From NCBI GenBank assembly GCA_021795235.1, contig JAJYPP010000007.1, positions 1 through 64,000 of the forward strand: 64,000 bases of DNA, in the 5' to 3' direction. The DNA is from a bacterium. GTDB lineage: Bacteria > Chloroflexota > Dormibacteria > Aeolococcales > Bog-877. This document shows, piece after piece, positions 24,375 to 33,008 of this stretch (the stretch's first letter is position 1; each line of letters starts with the position of its first letter). Both the position numbers and the translations under genes were made by a program. The notes below the pieces were generated by a model. The model did no database searches, had not been told where the DNA came from, and saw nothing but the letters and a program-made list of their open reading frames with translations.

Positions 24375-24809
24375 TTGCAGGCCCATCGCTTGCTGGAGGT
24401 CTCGTTGAGCCGGCGCCTGGTGGCGGCGACCGGACCCTCGCTTTCGGAGGCCGAGGTGCTGGTGCGGCTGGCGGCGGCCGCCGGGGGGCGTATGGGCATG
24501 CTGGAACTCGCTCATGCCACCTGCTTCAGCAAGAGCGTCGTGAGCCGGATCGTGGATAGGTTGGAGCGTCGGACGCTGGTCCTGCGCCTGGTTTCCACCG
24601 AGGATCGGAGATTGATCTGGGTCGAGGCGACCGGGGAGGGCCGCGACCTGCTGTGGGAGCTGCTGGCAGCCCTCCAGGTGGCCGTCGAAGAGGACTTCGC
24701 CCGGTACCTGAGTGACGAGGACGTGACCGCCCTGGCGGATCGGCTCGACAAGCTGGTGGCTGGCATCAGGGGAGCGGAGCGCCAAGACGCGGCCCCTGGC
24801 GGTCGGTAG
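24375..24809 (+). CDS. MarR-family regulator
   Basis: About 144 residues with the full MarR fold: helix 1 (LLQAHRLLEVSLSRRL), SLSEAEVLVRLA, recognition helix (CFSKSVVSRIVDRLERR), wing (LVSTEDRRLIWVEATGEG) and a C-terminal dimerisation helix (DVTALADRLDKLVAGI). No ATG or GTG is available: an in-frame TAG lies 18-20 bases before TTG 24375, so the start is TTG or a nearby CTG. The IS607 fragment ends just upstream and may have replaced the original promoter and start. The aldo/keto reductase 115 bases downstream, on the same strand, is a possible target. Confidence 0.75.
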   Translation: MQAHRLLEVSLSRRLVAATGPSLSEAEVLVRLAAAAGGRMGMLELAHATCFSKSVVSRIVDRLERRTLVLRLVSTEDRRLIWVEATGEGRDLLWELLAALQVAVEEDFARYLSDEDVTALADRLDKLVAGIRGAERQDAAPGGR

Positions 24810-24923
24810 CCGGGAATGGCTCACGACCGGAGCCGAGCCGGCACCGCCCCGCTCCGCTGGGATGATTGAGCGACGGAATGTACCGGATCACGGAATCGGC
24901 CGTTGAGGCAGGGGAGCGAGCCA

Positions 24924-25886
24924 TTGGGTGAGGAGTTGCGCAGGCGGCGTCTGGGAGCCTCGGGTCCGGAGGTGTCGGCGGTCGGCATCGGGACCAACAA
25001 CTTCGGGCGCCGGTTGGACGAGCGGGGCGCCAACTCGGTTGTGGATGCCGCCCTGGACCAGGGGGTGAACCTCTTCGACACGGCCGACATCTACGGTGGC
25101 GGCGACAGCGAGCGTTTCCTGGGAGCGGCGCTCCGGGGCCGGCGCGACCGGGCCCTCATTGCCACCAAGTTCGGGATGCTCAAAGCCGGGCTCGAGCCCT
25201 CAGACCGTCGCGGGTCGAGGGAGTACATACGCCGCGCGATCACGGGCAGCCTGGAGCGCTTGCAGGTCGACCACATCGACCTGTATCAGATGCATGAGCC
25301 CGATCCCAACACCCCGATCGAGGAGACCCTGGGCGCACTGCACGAGCTGGTCCAAGAGGGCAAGGTGCGTTGGTTGGGGGTCTCCAACTTCGCCGGCTGG
25401 CAGCTGGTGGATGCCCAGTGGACCGCGCGCACCCTGGGCCAGACGGAGCTGACCGCGTCCCAGGACGAGTACAGCCTGCTGAATCGTGACATCGAGCAGG
25501 AGGTGCTTCCCGCCATCGAGCACTTGGGGCTCGGTCTGCTGCCTTACTTCCCTCTTGCCAGCGGGCTGCTGACCGGCAAGTACCGGCGCGGTCAGCCCGC
25601 TCCGGCCGGTACCAGGCTCGCTGGTGGAGCACACGCCGCCCGCCTCGCCGACCAGGCTCAGTTCGACATCGTCGAGCGGCTCGAGGAATTCGCCAGCGAG
25701 CGCGGCGTCACCCTGTTGCAGGTGGCGATCGGCAGCCTGTTGGGCCGGTCGGCGGTCGCGTCGGTGATTGCGGGCGCCATGAACCAGGACCAGGTGGCCG
25801 CCAACGTTGCGGCGTCGTCGTGGGTCGCCTCCGAAGAGGATTGGGCCGAGCTGGACCGCATCACTCAGATGGCGCAGCCAGAGTAG
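24924..25886 (+). CDS. Aldo/keto reductase
   Basis: A 320-residue NADPH-dependent oxidoreductase of the AKR fold. The catalytic Asp and Tyr lie in FDTADIYGGGDSE, the Lys in LIATKFGM and the His in LYQMHEPD, giving the AKR tetrad D-Y-K-H. The C-terminal cofactor segment (VIAGAMNQDQVAANV) is present. The length is typical. TTG 24924 is chosen because AGGGGAG stands seven bases upstream; TTG 24903 is the alternative. The substrate is unknown: AKR11/YhdN-like general aldehyde or ketone reductases are the nearest idea. Confidence 0.9.
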   Translation: MGEELRRRRLGASGPEVSAVGIGTNNFGRRLDERGANSVVDAALDQGVNLFDTADIYGGGDSERFLGAALRGRRDRALIATKFGMLKAGLEPSDRRGSREYIRRAITGSLERLQVDHIDLYQMHEPDPNTPIEETLGALHELVQEGKVRWLGVSNFAGWQLVDAQWTARTLGQTELTASQDEYSLLNRDIEQEVLPAIEHLGLGLLPYFPLASGLLTGKYRRGQPAPAGTRLAGGAHAARLADQAQFDIVERLEEFASERGVTLLQVAIGSLLGRSAVASVIAGAMNQDQVAANVAASSWVASEEDWAELDRITQMAQPE

Positions 25887-25918
25887 ATGGCCGCCGGCGA
25901 AGGTAGCGGAGTCGCGAA

Positions 25919-27051
25919 GTGAAGGTCTACATCTCGTGCGCCACGGAAGGGGTGGGAACAGTTGCTCGTACGATGTGCTCCAGTTGGTCCTGATGAGCTT
26001 CAAGGAGCGGTAGCCACTGCCCAAAACCTCCGTGACTGGCCGGACATAGCCAGCCAAAGCGGTGTAGTGGACGCCGCGGCCCCGCCCGCCAGCGAGAGCA
26101 GCGACGGCCAGGACGCTGGATCATCCGGCGCCGTGGGAGGGAGCGTAAGGCCAGAGCCAACGGCTCGGCCAGCACCCGATGAGGCCAAGACCCGTAAGGG
26201 AACCCCGAGAAGGGGTGCCGCAGGAGTGCGCTCACTATAGTTCACTCGCCGGCAACGGTCGCGGGCATCGTCGACTGGCAGCAGTGCGGTCCGGGTCCAG
26301 AGTTTGAGGTGAGCCGGCGGCTCCTGCTGGCGGAGGTCAACGCCGCCATCGATTGGGCGATCGAAGCCGGTGCCGGACACTTCCTGGTGAACGACTCCCA
26401 CGGGGCGATGTGGAACCTGCCGCCGGACCAGATCCATGGTCGGGCGGAATACCTCTCGGGCCGATACAAGCCCCTGTACATGATGGAGGGGATTGACGAG
26501 ACCTTCGATGCCATCTTCTTCATGGCTACCACGGCTCGGTGGACGGTCCCGCCTCCACCCCGTCTCACATGTACAATCCCGCGGCGGTCCTGGTGGCGGA
26601 GATCGACGGCACGATGGTCGGGGAGAGCGGGATCAACGCCCTGGTAGCCGCTCACTTCCAGGTTCCGATAGCCATGGTCAGTGGCGATCAGCACACCGTC
26701 ACCCAGACCAGGGTCCTGTGCCCCGGGGTCACCGCCGCCGTGGTGAAGCAGTCGCTGACCCGGCTGGCAGCTCAGAACCTGCACCCGGAGCGGACCCGGG
26801 AGGTCATCAAGGACGCTGCCAGGTCATCACTTGAGGGGCTGGCTCCGACGGCGGCCCCTCGTTTCTCTGCCGGGACGATGCTGCGGTCGCGGATGGGCAA
26901 CGCCGACCTGGCCGAGCTCGTGACTGCGGTCCGGGACGTCCGGCGCACCGGCGACACCGAGGTCGTGGTCGCGGGAGCGGGGCCCCTCGATGGCTTCCGC
27001 AACTTCGTCGGGGTCCTGCTTATCACCAGAGGTCTGGCGCAGGAACAGTAG
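25919..27051 (+). pseudogene. M55 D-aminopeptidase (DppA-like) broken by insertion and frameshift
   Basis: GTG 25919 begins MKVYISCATEGV, the N-terminus of M55 zinc D-aminopeptidases. At 25953 this is cut by about 306 bases of foreign DNA, and the protein resumes at 26260 as AGIVDWQQCGPGFE. It continues through AAIDWAIEAGAGHFLVNDSH and KPLYMMEGIDETFDAIFF. At about 26523 one base is missing (ATCTTCTTCAT then GGC), and the protein goes on in the next frame as GYHGSVDGPASTPSHMYN to a stop at 27051. Metal ligands (the NDSH region, GYHG, SHMYN) are otherwise kept, so decay is recent. M55 enzymes release N-terminal D-amino acids. Confidence 0.85.
25954..26259 (+). mobile_element. TnpB-tail (IS607/IS605-type) mini-element inside the M55 gene
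   Basis: The insert is flanked by GGT on both sides (25951-25953 and 26257-26259). From 26007 to 26240 it encodes AVATAQNLRDWPDIASQSG followed by a Ser/Pro/Arg-rich tail ending in RRGAAGVRSL. This matches the last residues of TnpB: the RuvC-III Asn-Ala-Ala-x-Asn-Leu box and the variable C-terminal tail. The 3' part folds well (ACCCC-GAGAA-GGGGT at about 26203-26217; CTGGC-GCCAG at about 26037-26054), as expected of an omega RNA and right end. The rest of tnpB is absent, so this is a non-autonomous derivative. Confidence 0.65.
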
Positions 27052-27135
27052 GGAGCGACCGCTCCGTCCTCGGCCCACGCCGTCCACGGCCGGTCGCTGT
27101 ACCTGGGCCGGGTCGAGCCCCGGCCCGGTCCCACC

Positions 27136-27912
27136 TCACTCCGGCCGTCGAGCAGCCACCAGGAAGCTCTCCATTTCGAAGGTCAGAGGCCCTTGGCGGC
27201 AGCGCTGATGCAGCGAGACCAGCCGGCTCCAGTACCGTTCAACCGTGAAATCCGGCACTTCCCAGGGGACGGCCAACAGGTACCAGACCAGAGCGCCCAC
27301 GTCCAGCACATGGACCGTGGTCCGAGCTTCCAGCGCCTCCTCGACCATCAGCCCGGCACCGCCCACCTGTCCGACGGCCATGCTCAGTCCCCAGGCGGGA
27401 GCCGCGGACGCGGTTGCCGGTGCCCGCAGCAGGGTGCGGATCGAATTGAAGGTGCTCACCTGTTGAGTCAGGAATCGGCCCCCGGGTCGCAGCACCCGAT
27501 GGATCTCGGTGGCGACGAACGACTCGTGACGGTCTACGACCAGGTGGAACGATCCGGCCGGAAAGGGAAGCGGGGGCTCATCCTCGGTCTGGGCGACGTT
27601 GTCGTGGGGCGAGGTGTAGCCGAGGACCTCGATCCCCAGCGGCTCCAGGCGGGCCCTGGCGATCGGTAGGTTCGGGTCGAATCCCTCGAGGGCAACGGTC
27701 CTGACCGGTCTTCCGGGCAGGGCCGCCAGCCACTCGCCGCCGCCCGTGCCGAGGTCGAGCAGATCGGGCGAGGAGAGGGCCAGCCGGGAGACCATGGCGT
27801 CGTAGTCCCAGGGGAGCTTCGCCCAGGTGAGACGCCCATCCAGCCACGAAAAGTCCCATCCCGAGATCGGGTGGGCCAGTGCCTCCTCGACCAGATCGGA
27901 GAGCTCCTCCAT
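27136..27912 (-). CDS. Class I SAM-dependent methyltransferase
   Basis: A 258-residue protein starting at ATG 27912. Motif I is LLDLGTGGGEWLAALP near residue 55, then VALEGFDPNLPIA, a motif with PFPAGSFHLVVDRHESF and the post-motif HRVLRPGGRFLTQQVS. These are the standard positions of a Rossmann methyltransferase, with a C-terminal part (VGALVWYLLAVPWEVPDF) seen in a family of actinobacterial enzymes of unknown substrate. It faces away from the sedolisin gene, with 125 bases between the starts. Function beyond methyl transfer cannot be stated. Confidence 0.85.
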   Translation of the reverse strand: MEELSDLVEEALAHPISGWDFSWLDGRLTWAKLPWDYDAMVSRLALSSPDLLDLGTGGGEWLAALPGRPVRTVALEGFDPNLPIARARLEPLGIEVLGYTSPHDNVAQTEDEPPLPFPAGSFHLVVDRHESFVATEIHRVLRPGGRFLTQQVSTFNSIRTLLRAPATASAAPAWGLSMAVGQVGGAGLMVEEALEARTTVHVLDVGALVWYLLAVPWEVPDFTVERYWSRLVSLHQRCRQGPLTFEMESFLVAARRPE

Positions 27913-28037
27913 CCCGGATGATCTTAAGCAGGTGACCCCGGAGTCGACCTGGGCCCGCCTCGTACTCGTAGAGGAAGGCACATACTGCTGGCTGCGGGCC
28001 GCTCATAGGGCTAGCCGTTGGGCCAAGGAGGACCGGA

Positions 28038-29606
28038 ATGCCCACTGATCCAGAAGTCGAGATCACCCTGGTCCTGCGTCCGCGCGCGGACACGGCAGGG
28101 CCGAGCCCGGAAGATCTGGGCCGCCGTCCTATCCTGCCGAGAAGACACCTCGATCGGGCGAGTTTGGCGCAGGTGCGGGGCTCTGACTCGGACGACGTCT
28201 CCGCCGTGTCGAGCTGGGCCGAGCTGAGCGGGCTGGCAGTGGTGCGGACAGTCCCGGGGCAGCGGGTGGTGATCCTCTCCGGCGCGCTCAGCCGGATCGC
28301 TGACATCTTCAAGGCAGAAGTTGAGCTGGACTCCGGCAGCAGCCCTCCCGGACGCAGGCTGGTGTCTCAGCCGGTCCTGCCAGAGGAGCTCTCTGCGGTA
28401 GTGGTGGCGGTCCTGGGGCTGGACTCGGGGCCGTTCGCGCCTCCCCGGTTGCGCCGACTGCCGCTGCCGGATCCCACCATCTCCCTGCAGCTGGCGGCGC
28501 CTCTCAGCTTTGACCCCCCCCAGGTGGCCAGCCTCTACCGGTACCCGCCCTCAGCTTCCGCAAGGGGCCGCTGCATCGCGTTGCTGGAGTTGGGGGGGGG
28601 CTACCAGCAGGCTGATCTGGGCAGCTACTTCGCGAGCCTGGGGATCAAGGCGCCGATGGTGACGGCGGTGTCGGTCCAGGGAGCGGTCAATGCTCCGACG
28701 GGGGATCCCAATGGACCGGACGGCGAGGTTACCCTGGACATAGAGGTGGCAGGATCGATCGCGCCCGAGGCGCGGTTGGCGGTCTACTTCGCCCCCAACA
28801 CTGACCAGGGGTTCCTGGCCGCTGTGCAGGCCGCGATCCACGATCAGGTGAACTCCCCGTGCGTGCTCTCCATCAGCTGGGGCGGGCCAGAGGCGGGCTG
28901 GCCCAAGGGCACCATCGCGGCGTTCGAGCACGCGTTCCAGGACGCCGCGCTGGTGGGGATGACCGTCTGCGTCGCGGCTGGAGACAACGGCTCCGGGGAC
29001 GGCTTGGCGGACGGTCTGGCCCATGTTGACTACCCGGCCGCCAGCCCCTATGTGCTGGCCTGCGGCGGGACCCGTCTGGAGGCCCAGCCCAATCGGATCG
29101 CCCTTCAGACGGTGTGGAATGATCAGCCTCAAGACGGCGCCACCGGGGGCGGAGTCAGTGCCGTCTTCCCGCTGCCCAGCTGGCAACGCAACGCGGGCGT
29201 CCAACCTTCTGCAAACCCAGGACACTTCCCGGGTAGAGGCGTGCCAGATCTGGCCGGGGATGCGGATCCCCAGACCGGCTACCGCGTCCTGGTGGACCAA
29301 CAGCCCGCCGTCTTCGGAGGCACCAGCGCGGTCGCACCGTTGCTGGCAGCTCTCATCGCCATCTGCGCCGGGGCCCTGGGACACGACATCGGCTACCTCA
29401 ATCCTCTTCTGTACCAACACCTCGCCGCCGAAGGAGTGGCCACGGACGTAACCGAGGGAACCAATGGAGCCTATGCGGCGCGGCCCGGTTGGGATGCCTG
29501 CAGTGGCTGGGGGAGTCCTGTCGGCGAGATCCTGCTCCAGCGCCTGCGCGCCCTGCAACCGGCCCCAGGGACTACGGTGCCGACCACGGGCCAGCACTCC
29601 CTCTGA
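28038..29606 (+). CDS. S53 family serine-carboxyl peptidase (sedolisin/kumamolisin)
   Basis: A 522-residue protein, ATG 28038 with GGAGG seven bases upstream. Residues 1-155 form the activation (pro-kumamolisin) domain. The S53 catalytic residues are visible: Glu and Asp in GEVTLDIEVAG near residue 230, the oxyanion Asp in VAAGDNGSG near 316, and Ser in GGTSAVAPL near 429. The calcium site region (VTEGTNGAYAARPGWDACSG) closes the domain. S53 enzymes are usually secreted and act at acid pH, but no signal peptide is seen at this start, so export would need another route or the enzyme stays inside. Acid-adapted lifestyle is a possible inference. Confidence 0.9.
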   Translation: MPTDPEVEITLVLRPRADTAGPSPEDLGRRPILPRRHLDRASLAQVRGSDSDDVSAVSSWAELSGLAVVRTVPGQRVVILSGALSRIADIFKAEVELDSGSSPPGRRLVSQPVLPEELSAVVVAVLGLDSGPFAPPRLRRLPLPDPTISLQLAAPLSFDPPQVASLYRYPPSASARGRCIALLELGGGYQQADLGSYFASLGIKAPMVTAVSVQGAVNAPTGDPNGPDGEVTLDIEVAGSIAPEARLAVYFAPNTDQGFLAAVQAAIHDQVNSPCVLSISWGGPEAGWPKGTIAAFEHAFQDAALVGMTVCVAAGDNGSGDGLADGLAHVDYPAASPYVLACGGTRLEAQPNRIALQTVWNDQPQDGATGGGVSAVFPLPSWQRNAGVQPSANPGHFPGRGVPDLAGDADPQTGYRVLVDQQPAVFGGTSAVAPLLAALIAICAGALGHDIGYLNPLLYQHLAAEGVATDVTEGTNGAYAARPGWDACSGWGSPVGEILLQRLRALQPAPGTTVPTTGQHSL

Positions 29607-29678
29607 CCGCGGAGGGCGAACTGTCCCGCCTGGATCGTAGGAGTGCACCTCGCCGACTCGCCGTGGCAAGCTGAACCC

Positions 29679-30701
29679 ATGACGGTGGTGGAGAAGGGGG
29701 TGGTGGCGGCTGAGTTGGGAGCCGAGGCGGCGGTCTTGGCCGATGACCTGCGCAAGAGTTACGGCGCGCTGGAAGCGGTGAGAGGGGTCAATTTCCAGGT
29801 GGCGGCCGGGGAGACGTTCGGCTTCCTGGGGCCCAATGGCGCTGGCAAGTCCACCACCATCTCGATGCTCTGCACCATCACCCGCCCCAGCGCGGGGCGG
29901 GCGCTGGTCGCCGGCTTCGATGTGGTGCGGGAACAGGCCCAGGTGCGCCGCCACATCGGACTGGTCTTCCAGGACACCACCCTGGACGACTATCTGACCG
30001 CTACCGAGAACCTCGGCTTCCACGCCGAGCTCTACGGAGTTCCCAAGAGCCAGGTCCGAGACCGGCTCCAGCAGGTGCTGGAGATGGTGGGGTTGTGGGA
30101 CCGCCGCACCAGCCTGGTGCGGACCTTCTCAGGCGGCATGAAGCGCCGCCTGGAGATCGCCAGGGGACTCTTGCACTCGCCGCGCGTGCTCTTCTTGGAC
30201 GAGCCCACGGTGGGCCTGGACCCGCAGACCAGATCGCACATCTGGAGCTACATCACCGAGCTGAAGAGGCGGGAGAACGTGACCATCTTCCTCACCACTC
30301 ACTACATGGATGAGGCGGAGTACTGTGACCGCATCGCCATCATCGATAACGGCCTGATCGTGGCCAGCGACACTCCTCAGGCGCTCAAGGCAAGCGTCGG
30401 CCAGGACCGGGTCGAGCTTCACACCAGTGACGACCCTGGGACCATTCGCCGGCTGGCTGAGCGGTTCGGCTTGGAGGCAAAGATGAGCGAAGGGGCGGTC
30501 GCATTCTTCGTGGCCCAAGGGGAGGAGTTCGTGCCCCGCCTCTTCGCGGAGCTTGGCATTCGCATAGTTTCAGTTCGGGTTGCCCGCCCGACTCTGGACG
30601 ACGTCTTCATGAACTACACCGGGCGCACTATCCGCGACGCCGAGGTCACCGGCTCCGACAAGCTACGGCAGAACCCGTGGATGCGAGCCAGGAGCCGGTA
30701 A
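29679..30701 (+). CDS. ABC transporter ATP-binding subunit (DrrA-like)
   Basis: A 340-residue ATPase with Walker A GPNGAGKST, Q-loop VFQDTTLDDYLT, signature FSGGMKRRLEIARGL, Walker B RVLFLDEPTVGLD and switch His (LTTHYMDEAE). A C-terminal extension of about 100 residues (LDDVFMNYTGR) is typical of DrrA-type drug/lipid exporter ATPases. ATG 29679 is preferred; GTG 29643 is an alternative with a poorly spaced ribosome site. The stop overlaps the permease ATG (TAATG), so the two form one exporter. Confidence 0.9.
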   Translation: MTVVEKGVVAAELGAEAAVLADDLRKSYGALEAVRGVNFQVAAGETFGFLGPNGAGKSTTISMLCTITRPSAGRALVAGFDVVREQAQVRRHIGLVFQDTTLDDYLTATENLGFHAELYGVPKSQVRDRLQQVLEMVGLWDRRTSLVRTFSGGMKRRLEIARGLLHSPRVLFLDEPTVGLDPQTRSHIWSYITELKRRENVTIFLTTHYMDEAEYCDRIAIIDNGLIVASDTPQALKASVGQDRVELHTSDDPGTIRRLAERFGLEAKMSEGAVAFFVAQGEEFVPRLFAELGIRIVSVRVARPTLDDVFMNYTGRTIRDAEVTGSDKLRQNPWMRARSR

Positions 30702-31573
30702 TGGCGGCGGCCAATCAGAGGACGATTCCGGCTCTGGCCCCGGTGAGGGTGGCGGGCAACGGGCTGGCCGATGACCTCCGGGCCATCCTGGTCGTCTGGA
30801 AGCGCGAGCTGATCCGGTTCATCCGCAACCGCCTGAGGATTCTGACCTCGCTGGCGCAGCCCATCCTTTTTCTCTACATCCTGGGGACTGGGCTGTCCCC
30901 GCTGATCAGCCAGACTGAGCACTTCAATTTCCGCACCTTCATGTTCCCAGGGGTGCTGGGGATGACGATCTTGTTCACCTCCATCTTCTCGGCCATGTCG
31001 ATCGTTTGGGACCGCGAGTTCGGGTTCCTGAGGGAGATGCTGGTGGCGCCCGTCCACCGCTGGACCCTGGTCCTGGGCAAGTGCCTGGGGGGGGCGACAG
31101 TCGCCAGCATCCAGGGCGCGATCATCCTGGCTCTGGCAGGCACCGTCGGGGTGCCCTATAGCCCAGTCATGATCCTAACCTTGCTGGGCGAGATGATGCT
31201 GACCTCGTTTGCGCTCACCGCCTTCGGGGTGATGCTGGCGGCGCGCATCTCTCAGGTCGAGTCATTCCAGATGGTCACCCAGTTTTTCGTTCTGCCCATG
31301 TTCTTCCTGTCCGGATCGATCTTCCCACTCAGCGATCTCCCCGCCTGGCTGGCCGTGCTCAGCAAGATCGACCCGCTGTCCTACGCGGTCGCCCCTTTCC
31401 GGGTGGCCGTTTTCAGCCAGATTCAGCTCCCAGCGTCCTTGGCCAGCACCCTCGACCCCGGGATAAGCTGGGGAAGCTGGGTGCTGCCGACCTGGTTCGA
31501 GGTTGCCATGATCGCGGTCGCGGCGCTGGTTATGCTGGCGGCAGCTATGCGCCAGTTCGCCAGGACGGACTGA
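30701..31573 (+). CDS. ABC-2 type permease (DrrB-like)
   Basis: A 290-residue membrane protein with about six helices (ILTSLAQPILFLYILG, FPGVLGMTILFTSIF, QFFVLPMFFLSGSIFPL) and the ABC-2 signature region near the C-terminus (AVLSKIDPLSYAVAPFR). ATG 30701 lies in the stop of the ATPase gene, with AGGAG seven bases upstream. Together with the ATPase it forms an exporter of the DrrAB/daunorubicin-resistance type; the cargo is unknown. Confidence 0.9.
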   Translation: MAAANQRTIPALAPVRVAGNGLADDLRAILVVWKRELIRFIRNRLRILTSLAQPILFLYILGTGLSPLISQTEHFNFRTFMFPGVLGMTILFTSIFSAMSIVWDREFGFLREMLVAPVHRWTLVLGKCLGGATVASIQGAIILALAGTVGVPYSPVMILTLLGEMMLTSFALTAFGVMLAARISQVESFQMVTQFFVLPMFFLSGSIFPLSDLPAWLAVLSKIDPLSYAVAPFRVAVFSQIQLPASLASTLDPGISWGSWVLPTWFEVAMIAVAALVMLAAAMRQFARTD

Positions 31574-31575
31574 GC

Positions 31576-32994
31576 TTGGCCGGATCCTCCTACGATGGGC
31601 CAGTGATAGGTCCGGAGCGGGTATTCGCCTCGGTCAACCTGTTGGCCGACCCAATCTACCAATACTGCCAGATCACCAAGCAATTGGGCGACGGGTCCAG
31701 CTCCGAGCAGGCTCTGCTCGATCACCCCTGGCTGCAGCGCCAGCGCCGGATCCACCAGCTCCAGTCTGCCTGGTGGGTTTTCCACACCGCCGAGCATTCC
31801 CGCTTCCAACACGCCGTGGGGGCGATGCACCTCTCGGGGCTGTTCACGGAGCACCTCTATCCGAGCTTGCGGGAGAGCTTTCCCGACCTGCCCTCCGAAC
31901 CCCTGGTGGTGGAGACCATGCGAATCTCGGGACTGCTTCACGACAGCGGACACGGGCCCTTCGGCCACTTCTTCGACAGCCAGGTGCTGGCCCAGTTCGG
32001 CATCGACCATGAGGATGTCGGTAGAGCGCTGGTGCTCGGGCCCCTCGAGGAGCTCATCGGCTCGCTGAGGAGGAGCCCCTCCGGGGAATTCGGGAGCCAG
32101 GAGGCGATCGATCCCCGCTGGGTCGCCTTCGTGATGGCCCCCGCGCCCCTGGCCGGGTTCGAGCCCCCAGCCTGGCTCGCCGCCCTCAAGTCTGTCCTCT
32201 GTGGGCCGATCAGCACCGACAACATGGACTACGTGCCGCGGGACGCTTACATGTGCGGGGTTGGGGTCGGTCCGGTGGATCTGGCGCGGGTACGCCACTA
32301 CATGTTCATCAAAGACGGGTCGCTGGTGCTGCACCAGCATGGAGCCCCGGCCTTGGAAGGGTTCCTGGCGGCTCGGCTCTATATGTACAACCACATCTAC
32401 TTCCACCGGACGGTGCGGCGTATCGACCTGCACCTTCGCCCGGTCTTCGCCAAGACCTGCTGGAAGTTGCTCCCGGAGGGGAATCCGCTGGCGCACCTCG
32501 ACGACTACCTGCTGCTGACCGACTGGTCACTGCTGGGAGAGGTGGAGAGATTGCAGCGTCATCCCACCAGTCCCGAAGAGGCTGAGCTGGGGCGCAGCTG
32601 GGAGGCGGTGACCAGTCGGCGGCTGCCGTGGCAACTGGTCTTTGAAGCCTTTCGGCAGATGGGGCTCGCCGAAGAACCGCCCCAGCTTCGGGATCCTGCC
32701 TTCATCGAGAGACGAATCCGGGAAGAGTTGCCCTCCCGGCTTGCCGATGTCGGGTTGGAGGTGGACCTGGCGAGCACCGCTCCCCGTCCGGAGAATCCGG
32801 CGCGGGATGGCCAGCAGCTGAGCATTTTCGACCCCATCTCCCAGCGAGTGGAGGTGGAGGCGGCGCCCCGGCTGTTGGCCCGGCTGCTGCCGGTGAGGAC
32901 TGTCTGGCTCCGGGTCTACAGCCCCGATGCAGTATCCCAAGGGGCGATCAGAGAGGCGGCCAAGCAAGCCGTCGCCAAGCTTCTCCCCGGCTGA
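31576..32994 (+). CDS. HD-domain phosphohydrolase (SAMHD1/dGTPase-like)
   Basis: A 472-residue protein, two bases after the permease stop, starting at TTG 31576 or GTG 31603. The HD metal site is complete: His in SRFQHAVGAMH, His-Asp in GLLHDSGHGPFGHFF and Asp in STDNMDYVPRDAYM. This layout, with the long C-terminal helical part, is that of SAMHD1-like HD hydrolases related to deoxynucleotide triphosphohydrolases. The specificity (dNTP or another nucleotide) is not shown. Position right behind the ABC exporter suggests co-transcription rather than a shared function. Confidence 0.85.
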   Translation: MAGSSYDGPVIGPERVFASVNLLADPIYQYCQITKQLGDGSSSEQALLDHPWLQRQRRIHQLQSAWWVFHTAEHSRFQHAVGAMHLSGLFTEHLYPSLRESFPDLPSEPLVVETMRISGLLHDSGHGPFGHFFDSQVLAQFGIDHEDVGRALVLGPLEELIGSLRRSPSGEFGSQEAIDPRWVAFVMAPAPLAGFEPPAWLAALKSVLCGPISTDNMDYVPRDAYMCGVGVGPVDLARVRHYMFIKDGSLVLHQHGAPALEGFLAARLYMYNHIYFHRTVRRIDLHLRPVFAKTCWKLLPEGNPLAHLDDYLLLTDWSLLGEVERLQRHPTSPEEAELGRSWEAVTSRRLPWQLVFEAFRQMGLAEEPPQLRDPAFIERRIREELPSRLADVGLEVDLASTAPRPENPARDGQQLSIFDPISQRVEVEAAPRLLARLLPVRTVWLRVYSPDAVSQGAIREAAKQAVAKLLPG

Positions 32995-33008
32995 CGAGCG
33001 CCTCAGCC
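32989..33008. other. Hairpin spanning two convergent stop codons
   Basis: GGCTGA (32989-32994), loop CGAGCGCC, TCAGCC (33003-33008). The arms contain the TGA stops of the HD gene and of the convergent mrp gene. It could act as a bidirectional terminator, although no T tract follows. Confidence 0.4.
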
